From the NCBI RefSeq assembly GCF_000003815.2, contig NC_049990.1, positions 2,132,227 to 2,196,226 on the forward strand: DNA of 64,000 nucleotides, read 5' to 3'. The notes under the pieces are model-generated. The model had not been told where the DNA came from. It saw only the letters and a program-made list of their open reading frames with translations, and ran no database searches. Made by a program: the position numbers and the translations under genes. This DNA is from Branchiostoma floridae (lineage: Eukaryota; Chordata; Leptocardii; Amphioxiformes; Branchiostomatidae). Shown one piece after another: positions 28,640-40,339 of this stretch (the stretch's first letter is position 1; each line of letters begins with the position of its first letter).

Positions 28640-31049
28640 GCCCATTAGAAATAAGTGCTGGACCAATGAGGGAACGGCTGCACATCCGCAGATTTTTGCT
28701 TTATGTTTTAGTTTTACATAGTTTTGACATACTAGGCAGGGTCCCTTATTGCAACGGAAAAAAATTGTAGATGATGTTTTCTTATGTTATCATATGCATA
28801 TATTATTTTCATAGAATGTTTTAACTAACAGGAGTTATTTGAACGATCTAATTGACATTATTAAGTAAGAGAAGTTTCGATTAGTTTGATTTCTATGATG
28901 ATGTAATATATAGCAGCAACATGCAAGTTTAGAATGCAGAAGCTAATTAGGATTAGTGAAACATTGGTGTTTCCAGAGTAAAATGTGTCAAGTTGTATTG
29001 AATATGTTGTTGAGACGTGACTGAGTTGTAAAATTAAAATCTAGAACATGCAATGCAAAAGAATATTTTGACTTCTTTACAATTAATACGAAGGACCATT
29101 GGGTCAAAACGTGTTTTAGCGAAAGAGCTGTGTGCTCACAGCAAAGGGGCTGCGTGCTCGGCGAAAGAGCTGTGCGCTCACAGCAAAGGGGCTTCGTGCT
29201 CGGCGAAGGAGATCTGTGCTCACAGCAAAGGGGCTGCGTGCTCGGCGAAGGAGCTGTGTGCACCAGGCTGAAGTTAGCCGCCGATTGGTACCCACCGATC
29301 CAGCCGCCGATTCGTCATTTATAGACAAAACAAAGCATCATTCAGACGCCCATTCGAAGAAACTAAAAATTCCTGATATCCTTTAAAAGCTCATGAACTG
29401 CTGGATGTTGTCTATTACCACCCAATATATGTAACTGATCCGTTATATATAATAACAGAAAGTATTATATCAGCGATTAAGCACAAATAATAGGCCCAAT
29501 CGGCGGCCAACTTCAGCCTGGTCTAAAATCGGCTGCCATACGGCTTGTAGAGCAATCTGCTACTTATCTAAACGTGGCCCGTGAATTTTGAGACGAATTT
29601 AGATAGCGCAAACCCTGACGTATTCAAAACAAATATCAAATATTACGGGCCGTATTTCATTAATGAACTAGAGGGGAATTAACTCATAGGAAATACCCAA
29701 GCAAAGGGGGGCTAAAATCGGCTGCCAAAAGGCTTGTAGGGCAATCTGCTACGTATCTAAACGTGACCCGTTAACATTTAAGAGGAACTTATAGCTTATA
29801 TACTAAATGAACTAGAGCTCAGTGCCGATTTCTTATAGACCAAACTGCTTCAACTCAATTAGCTCCTCTCTAGTTCATCAATTAAATCCGGCCCGTAAGA
29901 TTTGATACTTGTATTGAATACGTTGGGGGTATAAGCTATCTAAATTCGTCTTAAAAGTTCACGGACCACGTTTAGATAAGTAGCAGATTGCTCTTCAAGC
30001 CGTGTAGCAGCGTATTTTAGCGCCCCCTTTGTTTGGTATTTCCTATTAATCCCCCCCCCCTAGTTCATTAATTAAATTCGGCCCGTAACATTTGATTATA
30101 TTTTGTTTTGAATACGTAAGGGTATGCGCTATCTAAATTCGTCTTAAAATTCACGGGCCACGTTTAGATAAGTAGCAGATTGCTCTACAAGCCGTAAACG
30201 GGCAGCCGATTTTAGACCAGGCGGGAGTTGGCCGCCCAATTGGGTCTATTATTTGTGCTTAATCGTTGATATACTACTTTCTGTTATCATTTATGTTTAT
30301 ATATACATATACCGGTAATAATAGACAATATGCAGCATTTTTTTATATCCATTTAAGCTTTTAAAGGAAATTAGGAATTTTGGAATGGGATGCTATGTTT
30401 TGTCTAATGACGAATCGGCGGCTGGATCGGCGGCTACCAATCAGCGGCCAGCTTCAGCCTGGTGTAACAGCCCCTTCGCTGTGAGCACACTGCGGAGCTA
30501 AGTTCGCCGAGCACACAGCCCCTTTCCTGTGAGGCACAGCTCCTTCTCCGAGAACGCAGCTCCTTTGCTGTGAGCACACAGCTCTTTCTCTGTGAGCACA
30601 CAGGTACTTCGCCGAGCACACAGCCCTTTCGCTGTGAGCACACAGCTCGTTCGCCGAGCACGCAGCCCCTTTGCTGTGAGCACACAGCTCGTTCGCCGAG
30701 CACGCAGCCCATTCGCTGTGAGCACACAGCTCTTTCGCTAAACACGTTTTGACCCAATGGTCCTTCGTAAATTAAGGCAAGCTGATTGTCAATATGTGAA
30801 GAGAAAATGTGATAATGCTCGGCTGATTATATGCGACAGAACCAAAACGTATGTAACGCTAGTTTACCTTTATCCGCGGGGTAACCTAATCTACGTTGCT
30901 TTTGATGAAGGGGTATTTAGGGATATTAAGTTGTTAATCGCTTCACTGTAATATTTTCACTTCACACTGTATAATTTTGACAACATTGTAATTTGAAACC
31001 ACTGTCAGTCGACTTGATATCCCTAAATGCCCTGTTTTTAAAAACAACT
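28640..31049. other. Extra DNA in arm 2, including the foldback element
   Basis: Arm 1 is continuous at this place (6140-6146). Outside the foldback element, 28640-29087 and 30771-31049 hold AT-rich DNA and a pair of facing GCGGGGTAAC-type ends (30861-30890 and 31049-31095). It may be a nested set of insertions. No coding signal. Confidence 0.6.
29088..30770. mobile_element. Foldback element with minisatellite-bearing arms
   Basis: CGAAGGACCATTGGGTCAAA at the left is mirrored at the right end, with TA on both outer sides. The arms (about 29088-29750 and 30000-30770) are inverted copies. Next to each tip is an array based on GTGTGCTCACAGCAAAGGGG and CTGCGTGCTCGGCGAA; further in, CTAAACGTGGCCCGTGAATTT is mirrored. 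The right array is longer than the left. ORFs over the arrays are repeat artefacts. No transposase is visible. Confidence 0.85.
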
Positions 31050-31659
31050 GATATATGTTACCCCGTGGACAAAGGTGGACTAGAGTTACCTGGTAAAGAA
31101 TCAGTCCCTAAAAGATTTATCCTTGATTTTGTACATTCATGCTCAGCCTGGGCTGGTGTATGCGTAGTTGCAAGATTGTATTAGATGTTACAAGATGACG
31201 TTATGTTGTGGAGAATAATTTTGAAAAAGACAATTGAAGGTAACTGGACAAGACATTTATGTCATACACAAGAAGTCATTCTAAAATATGTTTGCCAATC
31301 GTGGTCATTTTTTCAGATCGCTTTCATGTAAATACAGAAATCAGCAGCTGAAGAAATTGTATCCAGACTGTGCGCGCGGCTGCGGAAATAACAAATGGTG
31401 GCCTATTGACCACAACCCCATATATCTATGTCATTTTTTACACACAAAGCATTCTACGTTGGAGGTCGTCAAGTAACAGAGCCAGTGGGTGCCCCCCTCC
31501 CCCACAAGACAGCTGAAGAGCACCTTTCACAACGCTGGCGTTCTAAGTGACGTGCGAAGACGCTCCTGACCTGATTTCGCATTCTTGAAAGGCGACACCT
31601 GGTCGGGAGCAGTCCACGTGACCTCACGACACACCTGAACATTCTCAACTGCTTAAGGG

Positions 31660-31670
31660 GGTATTTAAAC
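31660..31670 (+). promoter_or_regulatory. TATA-like box upstream of proline-rich ORF
   Basis: GTATTTAAACG about 80 bp before ATG 31744, in a CG-richer stretch. Suggestive only. Confidence 0.4.
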
Positions 31671-31743
31671 GGTGAGAATTCCCCTTTAGCCCTCTTTAAC
31701 CTTCGCGGGGTTCCCGATTGTGCAGAGCCTGCGGTAGTGCGTC

Positions 31744-32208
31744 ATGATCCGTCCTCAGCGCCACGCTCCTCCGCCACCGCCACCGCCCGTGCCGGCTCAG
31801 ACGGCAGCTCCGCCGGAGCCGGACCAAGGCCAGCAAGCTGCTCAGACAGGGACCGGTGGCCTAGTGTTACCCCAGCCCCAGGCTCCACCGGTCCAGGAAC
31901 AAGCGGCCGTTGTTCCTCCAGTTCCTGGCCAGCAGGCCCAGGCTCCGCCAGCCCCAGTTCCGCCGCCCCCGGGGCCACCAGTGCAAGCACAAGCTTCCGT
32001 TGTTCCTCCAGTTCCTGGCCAGCAGGCCCAGGCTCCGCCGGCCCCAGTTCCGCCGCCCCCGGGGCCACCAGTGCAAGCACAAGCGACCGTTGTTCCTCCA
32101 GTTCCTGGCCAGCAGGCCCAGGGTGGTCTCCAGGAGATAGGCTCGGTGATATTCTTTGTTTTGTTCGGTTTGTTTGGCCGGCGCAGGATTTTTTATTTTA
32201 TTTTGTAG
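31744..32208 (+). CDS. Proline/alanine/glutamine-rich ORF, 154 aa, possible first exon of an unknown gene
   Basis: ATG 31744 opens a low-complexity protein: APPPPPPPVPAQ near the start, then two and a half copies of a roughly 39-residue unit with VVPPVPGQQAQAPPAPVPPP and PGPPVQAQA. The last 25 residues are hydrophobic (VIFFVLFGLFG) then RRR. The repeat is strongly GC-rich against its AT-rich surroundings. A TATA-like box lies upstream. It could be a stand-alone secreted or membrane-tethered protein, or an exon joined to 33557 onward; I could not find a convincing donor. No family recognised, and arm 1 has no copy. Confidence 0.4.
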   Translation: MIRPQRHAPPPPPPPVPAQTAAPPEPDQGQQAAQTGTGGLVLPQPQAPPVQEQAAVVPPVPGQQAQAPPAPVPPPPGPPVQAQASVVPPVPGQQAQAPPAPVPPPPGPPVQAQATVVPPVPGQQAQGGLQEIGSVIFFVLFGLFGRRRIFYFIL

Positions 32209-32494
32209 CGTAACAGTACCTTGTGTTGTCTTTGTAAGTCTTATCTGTATTGTTTTTTAATATCGTTTTTAATCTGTGTTTCATTTTGTTGTTTGTTTTC
32301 TCTGAAATTTCGTTCGTTTTGTTGGATCATGTGTTGTTGTGTACGTTGATTGCAGGAATTTTGTGAAGCTTAGGTTCAGGTGCTTCCGCAGTTGAATTGT
32401 AACGCTAATTGACGAACACTTGGTTCGGAGACTGTTGTGATTTGTAAATGAGATGTACAGGTAACGTATTACATTGGATGCATTATGGGATGTG

Positions 32495-33019
32495 GCGAAA
32501 GGTTTGCTCGCAAGGTTTTACCGATTTTGTGTTACATTTTGGCGAATGGTGTGCTCGCAAAGTATAGAATGTGATGTATTATTCTAGATGCTAAAATAAA
32601 AAGGGGCGTTACCCTGGAGTGGTTTGACCGAGGGCGAATGGTATGCTCGCAATTTTCGCACCGATGCGTATGTAAATGTACGAGGGGAATTTTCATAAAA
32701 ACGGGTTCTATGTTATACATTGAAGTGTTTTGGCGAATGGTTTGCTCGCAAGTTTAGCAGTGATTCTGTGTGATACCAGCTGTTGATTGTGTGGTTAAAC
32801 AAACAGTGTTGACACGCGCTGTAGTGCGAAGTTCGCGTTGCCCGCGTTGCGTTTGAAGTGACTTGGCGAAGGTTGTGCTCGCTAGTTTCGCAATGATGTT
32901 GTTTGTTACGATTTCGTGAGTGAAGCGCTAGAAAACGTTAAATTTGAATGGTGATGTAAGGGCTGAGTATCGTGTTAAACTTGATACATTGGAGGTGAGT
33001 GGGCGACTGATTTGCTCGC
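32495..33019. repeat. Cluster of six GCGA-N9-TCGC motifs
   Basis: Exact GCGA-9 nt-TCGC at 32495-32511, 32542-32558, 32634-32650, 32733-32749, 32866-32882 and 33003-33019, most reading GCGAATGGTTTGCTCGC. Degenerate versions continue at about 33091, 33142 and 33192. Spacing is irregular (47-137 bp) and the DNA between is not repeated, so this is not a simple tandem array. Confidence 0.8.
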
Positions 33020-33556
33020 AAGTTCCGCGGTGTGTGCTATGAAAAGTGGCGAAAGCTATCTTTCTGAAGGCGGATCTGAGTTTGTAAATTTTTTCGGCCA
33101 ATTATTTTGTCGCACATCTCTTGATGCAATTGAAGTGATTTGGCGAAGGTTTATTTCCGTGCAAGTTGTGTGGTGATTTGTGATGTGATTTGGCGAAAGT
33201 GTACGCGCAATGGGTTGGCTCTTTTGTGTAGGAGGTGAACTGTGCGTTGCCTTGTTGAAATTGGAATTGTTGTGGCTTTGGGTTTCTCGTAAGTGCCGCT
33301 TTGTGTGTTGAACTCAAAGATGTTAGACTCGCGGACTGACTTATGACTGGAAGATGGTAGTTTAATTGTGTGTAGTATTCATCTGCAATTTGTTGGAATT
33401 GTTGATGACTGCCAAGCCTGCTGTTATGTGACGGTATTGGAGAATGCTAATCGTTAAGCTTCCCAGCTGTTTCTTGTGACAGTGAGTCGAGAATTGATTC
33501 GTGTGATGAAATTAAAAGGGGGATCTTAAGCAGAGAACGTAGTGTTCCCTCCCAGG

Positions 33557-35510
33557 TGGTCAACCAGTTGCAGCAGCAACTAAAGGACATGGCGGAGGCT
33601 AACCTGACACCACCTACACATTCGGCCGGCTTCCAGGCATACCCTTACCTCGTGTCACAAGACAGAGCAACAAATACAGCACCTCACGCAGCATTCGTCA
33701 AGAAGAGTGAAAGAGGAATGTCAGAGGAGATAAAGGCCTTTTGCGTAAGTGCTTAATGTTTCGTAGAATTCGGAAGCAGACAACAGTTGTTAATCTTAAT
33801 GGTGTTTTATCGGATGCAAAAGGTATGTGCTAGCACACAAAGTGCATTCTGTAAAGGGGGCTTAAATTGAGGCATTATTGTCTTTATTTCAAAGGCTAAA
33901 CTTTGTGGTGGAAAAAGAACTTTAATTATCCTAAAGTATTGTCCTCAATATTGGTATGACAGTGTCGTAGGATTGCGTTGATATTTAATGGATACGTTTG
34001 GTTGTCTCAATTTCACTGAGTCGTTCATTCTGTCTATTTCATCTGTTAAGGAATATACGACCGTGAAATCAATTAAGTAGAATAACTTGCTACATACCCA
34101 TTTTCTAGGCCTGCAAGCGTGCCGCCCTGGACAGAGATTATGTCCTGAGGTCCAACAGCAAGGAGGTTCGGAAGGCGGCGGAGATGGTAGGTAAAGAATG
34201 GAAAGATAATATTGCTATTCACTCTTAAATAGGATTATGAAAATTAACCTGAAGCAGTAAGGGGTGAAGTCACTTTCATGGATGACTTGCTGCGCGACAA
34301 GGCCAAAGACATAAAAAGGTAACAATTATTAAAACAATGCACTGCACATGTCTATTTTTCTTCAGTCCTATTGTGTGCTAGAATAAAGAAATACTACGCT
34401 TTCCAATGATAGCTTAATCACATTCATCCGGCCCTTTATCATAGGGCAGCATTGACTCAAAGAAGGGTATTCCGGACAATTGGGACATGTGAAGGAGACA
34501 TACCATTCAGTGACGTAAAGCATTAAGATATTACTTTTCTCAACTGACATTTATTGTTCTTCTTACTGGTTCAACTTTCAATGAAAAGCAAATGTTGAAA
34601 ATAATGATCTTTTCGTCACTGGCTTATTTACTCTTTATTTCCATCCTGCTAAGAGGTAGCTCGAAGCTACCCAGACGTACCGTATGCCAACGTTACAAAA
34701 GAGTTAAAGGACACGCTCAAGAACCGCAACCATGAGAGGACAACAAGGACACCCAGGGTCTAACTTCCCTTCATCTAGAATGTTTGCGTTTGATAAGTTA
34801 AAGTGAACGGGTTCATTGTGAATAAAAGTTCATGCACAAATAATGAAATATCCATCATGTGAGTTGAGTTGAGTGAGTGTGATTTCTATAGGAGAGGGGC
34901 GGCACGTGCCCGGGCAGCTGCAGCTGCACCAGTTCTGTATGAAAATGAAAGGGGCCAGGGGGCCAAGGGGCAGGAGCGCCAACGTGAGGACACAAAAGGT
35001 AACTATTTAAAAAAGAAAGTCATTTATTTATTATTGAATTTGTGTTCGTTTTTCAAATATGAACTGCCGTACTTAACAATAATGCTCTACTTTTTCCATG
35101 TCCGTCCTATTCACGCTCAAAGTGACTGAAGGTTACTGAGACAGGCGGCAGCACCCCACGTTTCGTGACGTCGAGGTGAGGATCCACCATAACAATGTTT
35201 TTTCTTTCTTAAAGTCTCAAGTTTTTTTTTTATTTAAGGGTCAGGAATAGATGAAGCCTCACAAGTTGTACTTTTATGAGCAAGGTATCCGGATATTTCT
35301 CGTAAACGAGATTTGATAGGATATAAAGAAACAAAACTTTTATGAGCTTCACGACTACACGTATGAAATTATGGTGACTTCGCCCCATAAAGAATGGACG
35401 AATTACAACACAAGCGCAACAGCTTTACAGTTTGTTCCTTCTTCCTTTTCCTTAGGTCGACAAGGAGATGACTATTGACAACCGATTCTATTCTACTCGT
35501 ATTGAGTAAT
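33557..35510 (+). CDS. Unidentified multi-exon gene, plus-strand copy (partial model)
   Basis: Exon-like blocks with splice signals: about 33557-33747 (after CTCCCAG; VVNQLQQQLKDMAEA, YPYLVSQDRA; ends before GTAAGT); 34110-34188 (after TTCTAG; ACKRAALDRDYVLRSNSKEV; ends before GTAGGTA); about 34663-34764 (VARSYPDVPYANVTKELKD, stop after RTPRV); about 34888-34999 (Ala-rich, before GTAACT); about 35456-35510 (after CTTAG; VDKEMTIDNRFYSTRIE, stop). Phases join between the first three. Two separate stops suggest alternative 3' ends or two genes. The inverted copy at 2635-4600 conserves several blocks. No domain is recognised; glutamine-rich coiled-coil character is seen at the start. Confidence 0.45.
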
Positions 35511-35590
35511 GTTTCCATTTCTGGCAGTATCGGCCGAGAGCGTTAACGTTAATACAAATTGATACAAGTCTTAGTCAAGTCAACTGAGTT

Positions 35591-37768
35591 ATTGCTTTTG
35601 TAATTCAAAAATTATTTATATCATAAAGGTTTCTTTTGGTTCATAATATTCTCATTTGTTTTGATAAGAAAAAACGTTTTTGAATTGTTTTTAATAGAAC
35701 TGAAGAACTCCTGTATGTAGATATCTTGTGCATTAAAAGCCTTAATAGTGTTCTATCGGATGAAATAGTATGTGCTAGAACACAAAGTGACTTTTCCAAC
35801 TAAAGACACAGTCAAGTTTTTGGTTGGCCTCTCACCTAAGTCCGTTTCACAAGGACGCGGGGGCCAGCGTCCAACACATCACCCTCACCAGTGAACAATT
35901 CATCAATCAGCTACCACTGATTCAGTCATCATGACAGATAAGGGTTTCAACACTATATATCGACCGACAGTGGAACAGACTTGCTGTTGATGAGAGACGA
36001 TGCAGTACGGTAAAGGACTTCAAAGTGGACTGCAGGCACAATGAAATAATGACTAATTTATATACTAGCGAAACTTACCCATAGATAAGAAGTCATGTAT
36101 TTATTGTAACTTACAATTGTTCTATTCTGTAATTATGCTATTTTTGTCTTCAAGTGAATGGTTGTGAAGTTGAGTGTTACAGGAACTCCTGAAGAACAAG
36201 GGCCTTTGTACTGAAAGTCCCTGGCTTAATAAAGAAAATAAATAAGGAACTGAAGGACAAAGGTGTAGAGCTGGCATTCAAGATGTCATTTCCGGCAAGT
36301 TGTTATAGATGAGACTAGCTTCATGCACTTAACTGACACCCTCAACCTATTGCAGAATCACAGTCAGAGGACTCTATACACATATCAAAGAGTCGCTAGT
36401 TTGGTTGCCCAACCCTGTTTCTAACCTGTCAGATGTGGAATCAATACTTCAAGACGCAATATGGTGACAGTATGGACAAGGCAGTTCCTAATGGTATATT
36501 CAAAGATACGGATGGGTCAGGTAACTAGAAAGGCCGACATTTGCTTAAGAGCAAATACAGCATATTTCAGCCATACCCCTTCCCACGCAACATTGGACTG
36601 TTCCAAATCACCCCTGCGCAAAAATGGAACATCCTCTTAACAGTACATTATCCCCCAAAGTGGACTGGTATTGTGAATTGATTCCAGGTAAAAACAGAGC
36701 TTGCTTCTATTTTTCAGAAAATGACAATAATCACACCTTCCATTCAGAAAATTTTCATCATGACTGAAAATTGTTGAATGACTTCATGTAATGTCATTAA
36801 CAATTTTCAGTACGATAACTAGGTGTAAGTTTAAAAAAGTATAAGCTCCTTGTGATGTGGGTACATTTATTATTGCAGTGAACTTTTTTTATTCAAGTAG
36901 GGCATACGATTTAATAATTATCAAGCAGGTGCAGGTACTGTAGGAGCGTTTGTTTTCTTCAAGCTGTAAAACTGTTAAACTGTTTTACTTTGTATGCAAT
37001 CAGCCATCGAGTCTATTCTTATTTTAGTTTAACAACTTCCTGCCAGACCCGGAAGATACGATTGAACCTTGTTCGAGGATTTATTTTCGTCTGTCTGGTC
37101 AGTCTGTTCATACCCTGGCGCTGAGAGTGTTTTATTGGGCTGAAACTCTGGCAGTTTAAAGTTACTTACAATTTAAATGTTCAAAGTTTATGTCAAACAA
37201 CAACAGCACTAGGAAATGTGGCCACTATAGACAGGTGGTCACTATAGAGAAAATGCTGATCTATTGACTAGGAGCCATACGTTACACATGATTTCAGTAC
37301 ACTGATCATTAATCATATAAACATTGCACAGGTAAGCCAATTGTTTAGATGTACAATTAAGTTCAAATAATTCTGAAGAGAAATATTGATGAGAAAATAA
37401 TCATTCTCGCCACTGTCTAACTTATAATTACGTATCAAAACTAAACGCAGATTTTCTAACTAACGCACCTTTCGCCGACTTCATCAAAGGACCGCCGGCT
37501 ATCAATCAAACACGGCTGTTGATTAGACTTAGAGTTTCAAACAGTCATGTGCTGTGTGCCAGTTGACAGCGAACTTCATGCTACGTGATGTTTTACATTG
37601 CTTGGACCTTCTTTCCTACAGTGGTGCTTCTACAAAATAATTAGACTGTAACACTGAGTCCGACATGTTTTATAGAATAGAATTTGACGCAGAACAGCGT
37701 TTTTTGCTGGGTATTTTTCTTGAAACATGTCCGTGGGAATATCAGCGAGGCGGCGACGTAGGGATATC
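35591..37768. other. AT-rich non-coding stretch beyond the palindrome
   Basis: No ORF with coding character and no element ends. The arm 1 match stops at about 35590. Short fragments such as QYFKTQYGDSMDK can be read near 36440 but are isolated. Confidence 0.5.
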
Positions 37769-39130
37769 AGACCGTCAACAAAAGTCGCACGGCGGCTAAC
37801 GGCGCAGTGAAGATACTAGCGCTATAAATAAGCGCTTCAACTAAGGATGGCAACCCGTACAATATTTTTGTATACTATTGAGCTAAGTAAAGTTTGTTGT
37901 TAATGAGGTTTTAGTTGTCTTTGAAGCTTTGACCCGAAATATTTTAAAGTCAAACTGCTGAAGAGAAGTAAGTGACTGCTACGATTATCGTAGATATGGC
38001 CCTAAAAAAACTGATAAAAGAAGCCTTCTCAATAGTCTAAAATGCAAGAGCTTCCGGGGGGGCTTCGCCCACCTGGGTCCCCCCCACAGTGGCCCTGCCC
38101 CTGGACCCCGCCAAGGACATTCGGCGGCCCCCGGATCCCTGTCAGACTCTTTGAAAAAATCCCGGCGAGAAGTCTGTACGGCCTGAGTCTTCAAGTTAAC
38201 GTATTGTGTGGTCCCGCTTATGAATATTAATTAGCCTTCGCTTTCCTCTTCGCTGATTGGCTGAACCATTAATTGAATTAACTCTTCCTGCCGGTTAGAC
38301 GCAGGTGCAGATGTCGGCTCTGTGGGGTGAACGTCCGAAAGGTCATGGCATGGAGAACGAAAGAAAACCAATTTCCCCTAAAAAAAGTGCTGTAATTATG
38401 CCTTTTACAGTACTTTATGCCAAAAATTTTACTTGGATCATTTTACCAACTATCTTATGCCTATCTATACCAAATATTACTCATACCAGGGTACAGGGGT
38501 GCAAAATATACCGTTATAAGACCGTCAACAACAGTCGCACGGAGTTAACAGCGCAGCGAAAATACCATCGCTAGCGTTTCAACTTCGGATAGCAAGTTAT
38601 AAGTACTGTTGAACTCAGTAACGTTAAAGTTTGTTTTTAGTTGCCTTTGACGGTTTGACCTGAAATAGTGTTACGCTAAACTCCTGAAGAGAAGTTAAGT
38701 GACTGCTGCGATTATCATAGATATGCCCCTAAGAACTGATACAATATAAAGCCTTCTGAATAGTCTAAAATGCGAGAGCTTAGGCAGGCTTCGCTCCCCC
38801 TGGCGGGAACACTGCTATATACGGGATCATGAGGCCCCGCTTATGAATATTAATTAGCCTTTGGCCTCCTCTTCCTGGATTGGCTAGGTCTTTGATTCAA
38901 TTAACTCTCCGGCTGACGCGCACAGGTGTGGCTCTGTGCGGGGTCACGGAAGGTCACGTCAGGAGGCCAAAAGAAAACAAATTTCCCCTCAGAAAATTGC
39001 CAAAATTAATCATTTTAAAGTTGTTTATGTCAAAAATTTGACTTGAATCTTGTTACCAAGTATCTAATGCCTATATATCTATACCAAATTTCAGGTCATT
39101 TAATTGTAATACCAGGGTACAGGAGCCCAA
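37769..39130. repeat. Two tandem copies of a ~750-bp unit
   Basis: AGACCGTCAACA at 37769 and 38519 begins the same series: TCGCACGG, GAAGAGAAGT, CGATTATC, TAGTCTAAAATGC, GCTTATGAATATTAATTAGCC and a final TAATGCCTAT/TATGCCTATC. Copy 1 has an extra GC-rich insert (38055-38215). Confidence 0.8.
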
Positions 39131-39815
39131 AGTGTCCTTTTTTGGTCAAAAATTGGCCAAAAATCGCAAAAATAAGCATTTTGTTGCACTGTACACCAAA
39201 AGTGTTATTGAATTTATATGAACGGATTATCAAGGCACATCTGTGTCAAATTTCAGCTCATTCGGTTGCAATACCAAGGTACAGGAGCCAAAAGTGTCCT
39301 TTTTTGGTCAAAAATTGGTCAAAAAATCGCAAAAATAAGCATTTTGTTGTACTGTACACCAAAAGTGTTATTGAATTTATATGGGGGCATTATCAAGGCA
39401 CATCTCTGTCAAATTTCAGCTCATTTGGTTGTAATACCAGGGTACAGGGGCCAAAAGTGTCCTTTTTTGGTCAAAAATTGGTCAAAAAATCGCAAAAATA
39501 AGCATTTTGTTGTACTGTACACCAAAAGTGTTATTAAATTTATATGGGGGCATTATCAAGGCACATCTCTGTCAAATTTCAGCTCATTTGGTTGTAATAC
39601 CAGGGTACAGGGGCCAAAATATACAGTTTTGGTCTAAAATTGACCAAAAAATCTCAATAAAATCATTTTAGAGGCAGATATGAAAAAACTGAGAAAAAAG
39701 CATCAAGGTATTGGCCCATTCTACCCCTGTGCCAAATTTCAGGTCATTCGGTCCAGGAACGGCGGAGATGAATCACTTTGAAGATTTGACAGGAGAAGAA
39801 GAAGAAGAAGAAACA
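39080..39815. repeat. 162-bp satellite and (GAA)n tail
   Basis: AAATTTCAG recurs at 39087, 39249, 39411 and 39574, each followed by ATACCAGGGTACAGG, TCAAAAATTGG and AAGCATTTTGTTG; a divergent unit runs to about 39750, then (GAAGAA)n. ORFs of 139-152 codons here are pure repeat frames. Confidence 0.9.
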
Positions 39816-40339
39816 TGACGAATACAATATATTTCACCATACTATGTATGGCTGAAATATAACTACCAAAATGCCAAGACAACCAAAATTCTCGGGATAT
39901 GCACATCTAACGACAGCGATGGCTAGTACAAATCGTGCTCCCACTGTGACAATGGGCTTTGACAAAATCGGAAACCATTGCATCCGATTCGAGCCGTGGA
40001 AAAACATTCTTATCTACGCCCTCTCCCTCAACCAAACCTCGCCCCGTTTGTTGCCGACGGAGTAACATGGCGAAAGAAGACCAACGACGCTGTAAATCGT
40101 GGCTGGGCGGCGGCGTCTCTCGCGACCATTGGAGTTCAATTACTGACGTGGACTGAGATGTATGAGGAGTAATCAATTCATGTTTTCCTTCTCATCCAAA
40201 GCAGTAATCAAAAAAAGCGGTAATCAAAAAAGCAGTTACGCAAGCAACTGGATAAGATTTGGGAAACGGTCAGACGTTTCGGCGAGCGATTACTATATTT
40301 CGTCAGTGACGCAACTTTCGCTACGAGTTGGACAACACC

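Larger units (their letters stand above)
15818..35590. repeat. Arm 2 of giant imperfect palindrome
   Basis: Reverse-complement partner of 2590-15650, longer because of later insertions: a 350-bp MITE at 16097, MITEs at 24838 and 25196, a 2.4-kb element at 25694, and about 2.4 kb of foldback-bearing DNA between 28640 and 31049. The spacer between arms is about 165 bp (15651-15817). 31545-33590 has no evident partner in arm 1, where 4566-5654 occupies the equivalent place. Confidence 0.9.

Noticed and set aside
29053-30757. Several ORFs with SQQRGCVLGERAVC-like repeats
   Set aside because: Frames of the minisatellite arrays at the tips of the foldback element.
39043-39637. ORFs of 139-152 codons with ITLPVLYQISAH-like repeats
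   Set aside because: Frame of the 162-bp satellite; unit length divisible by three keeps it open.
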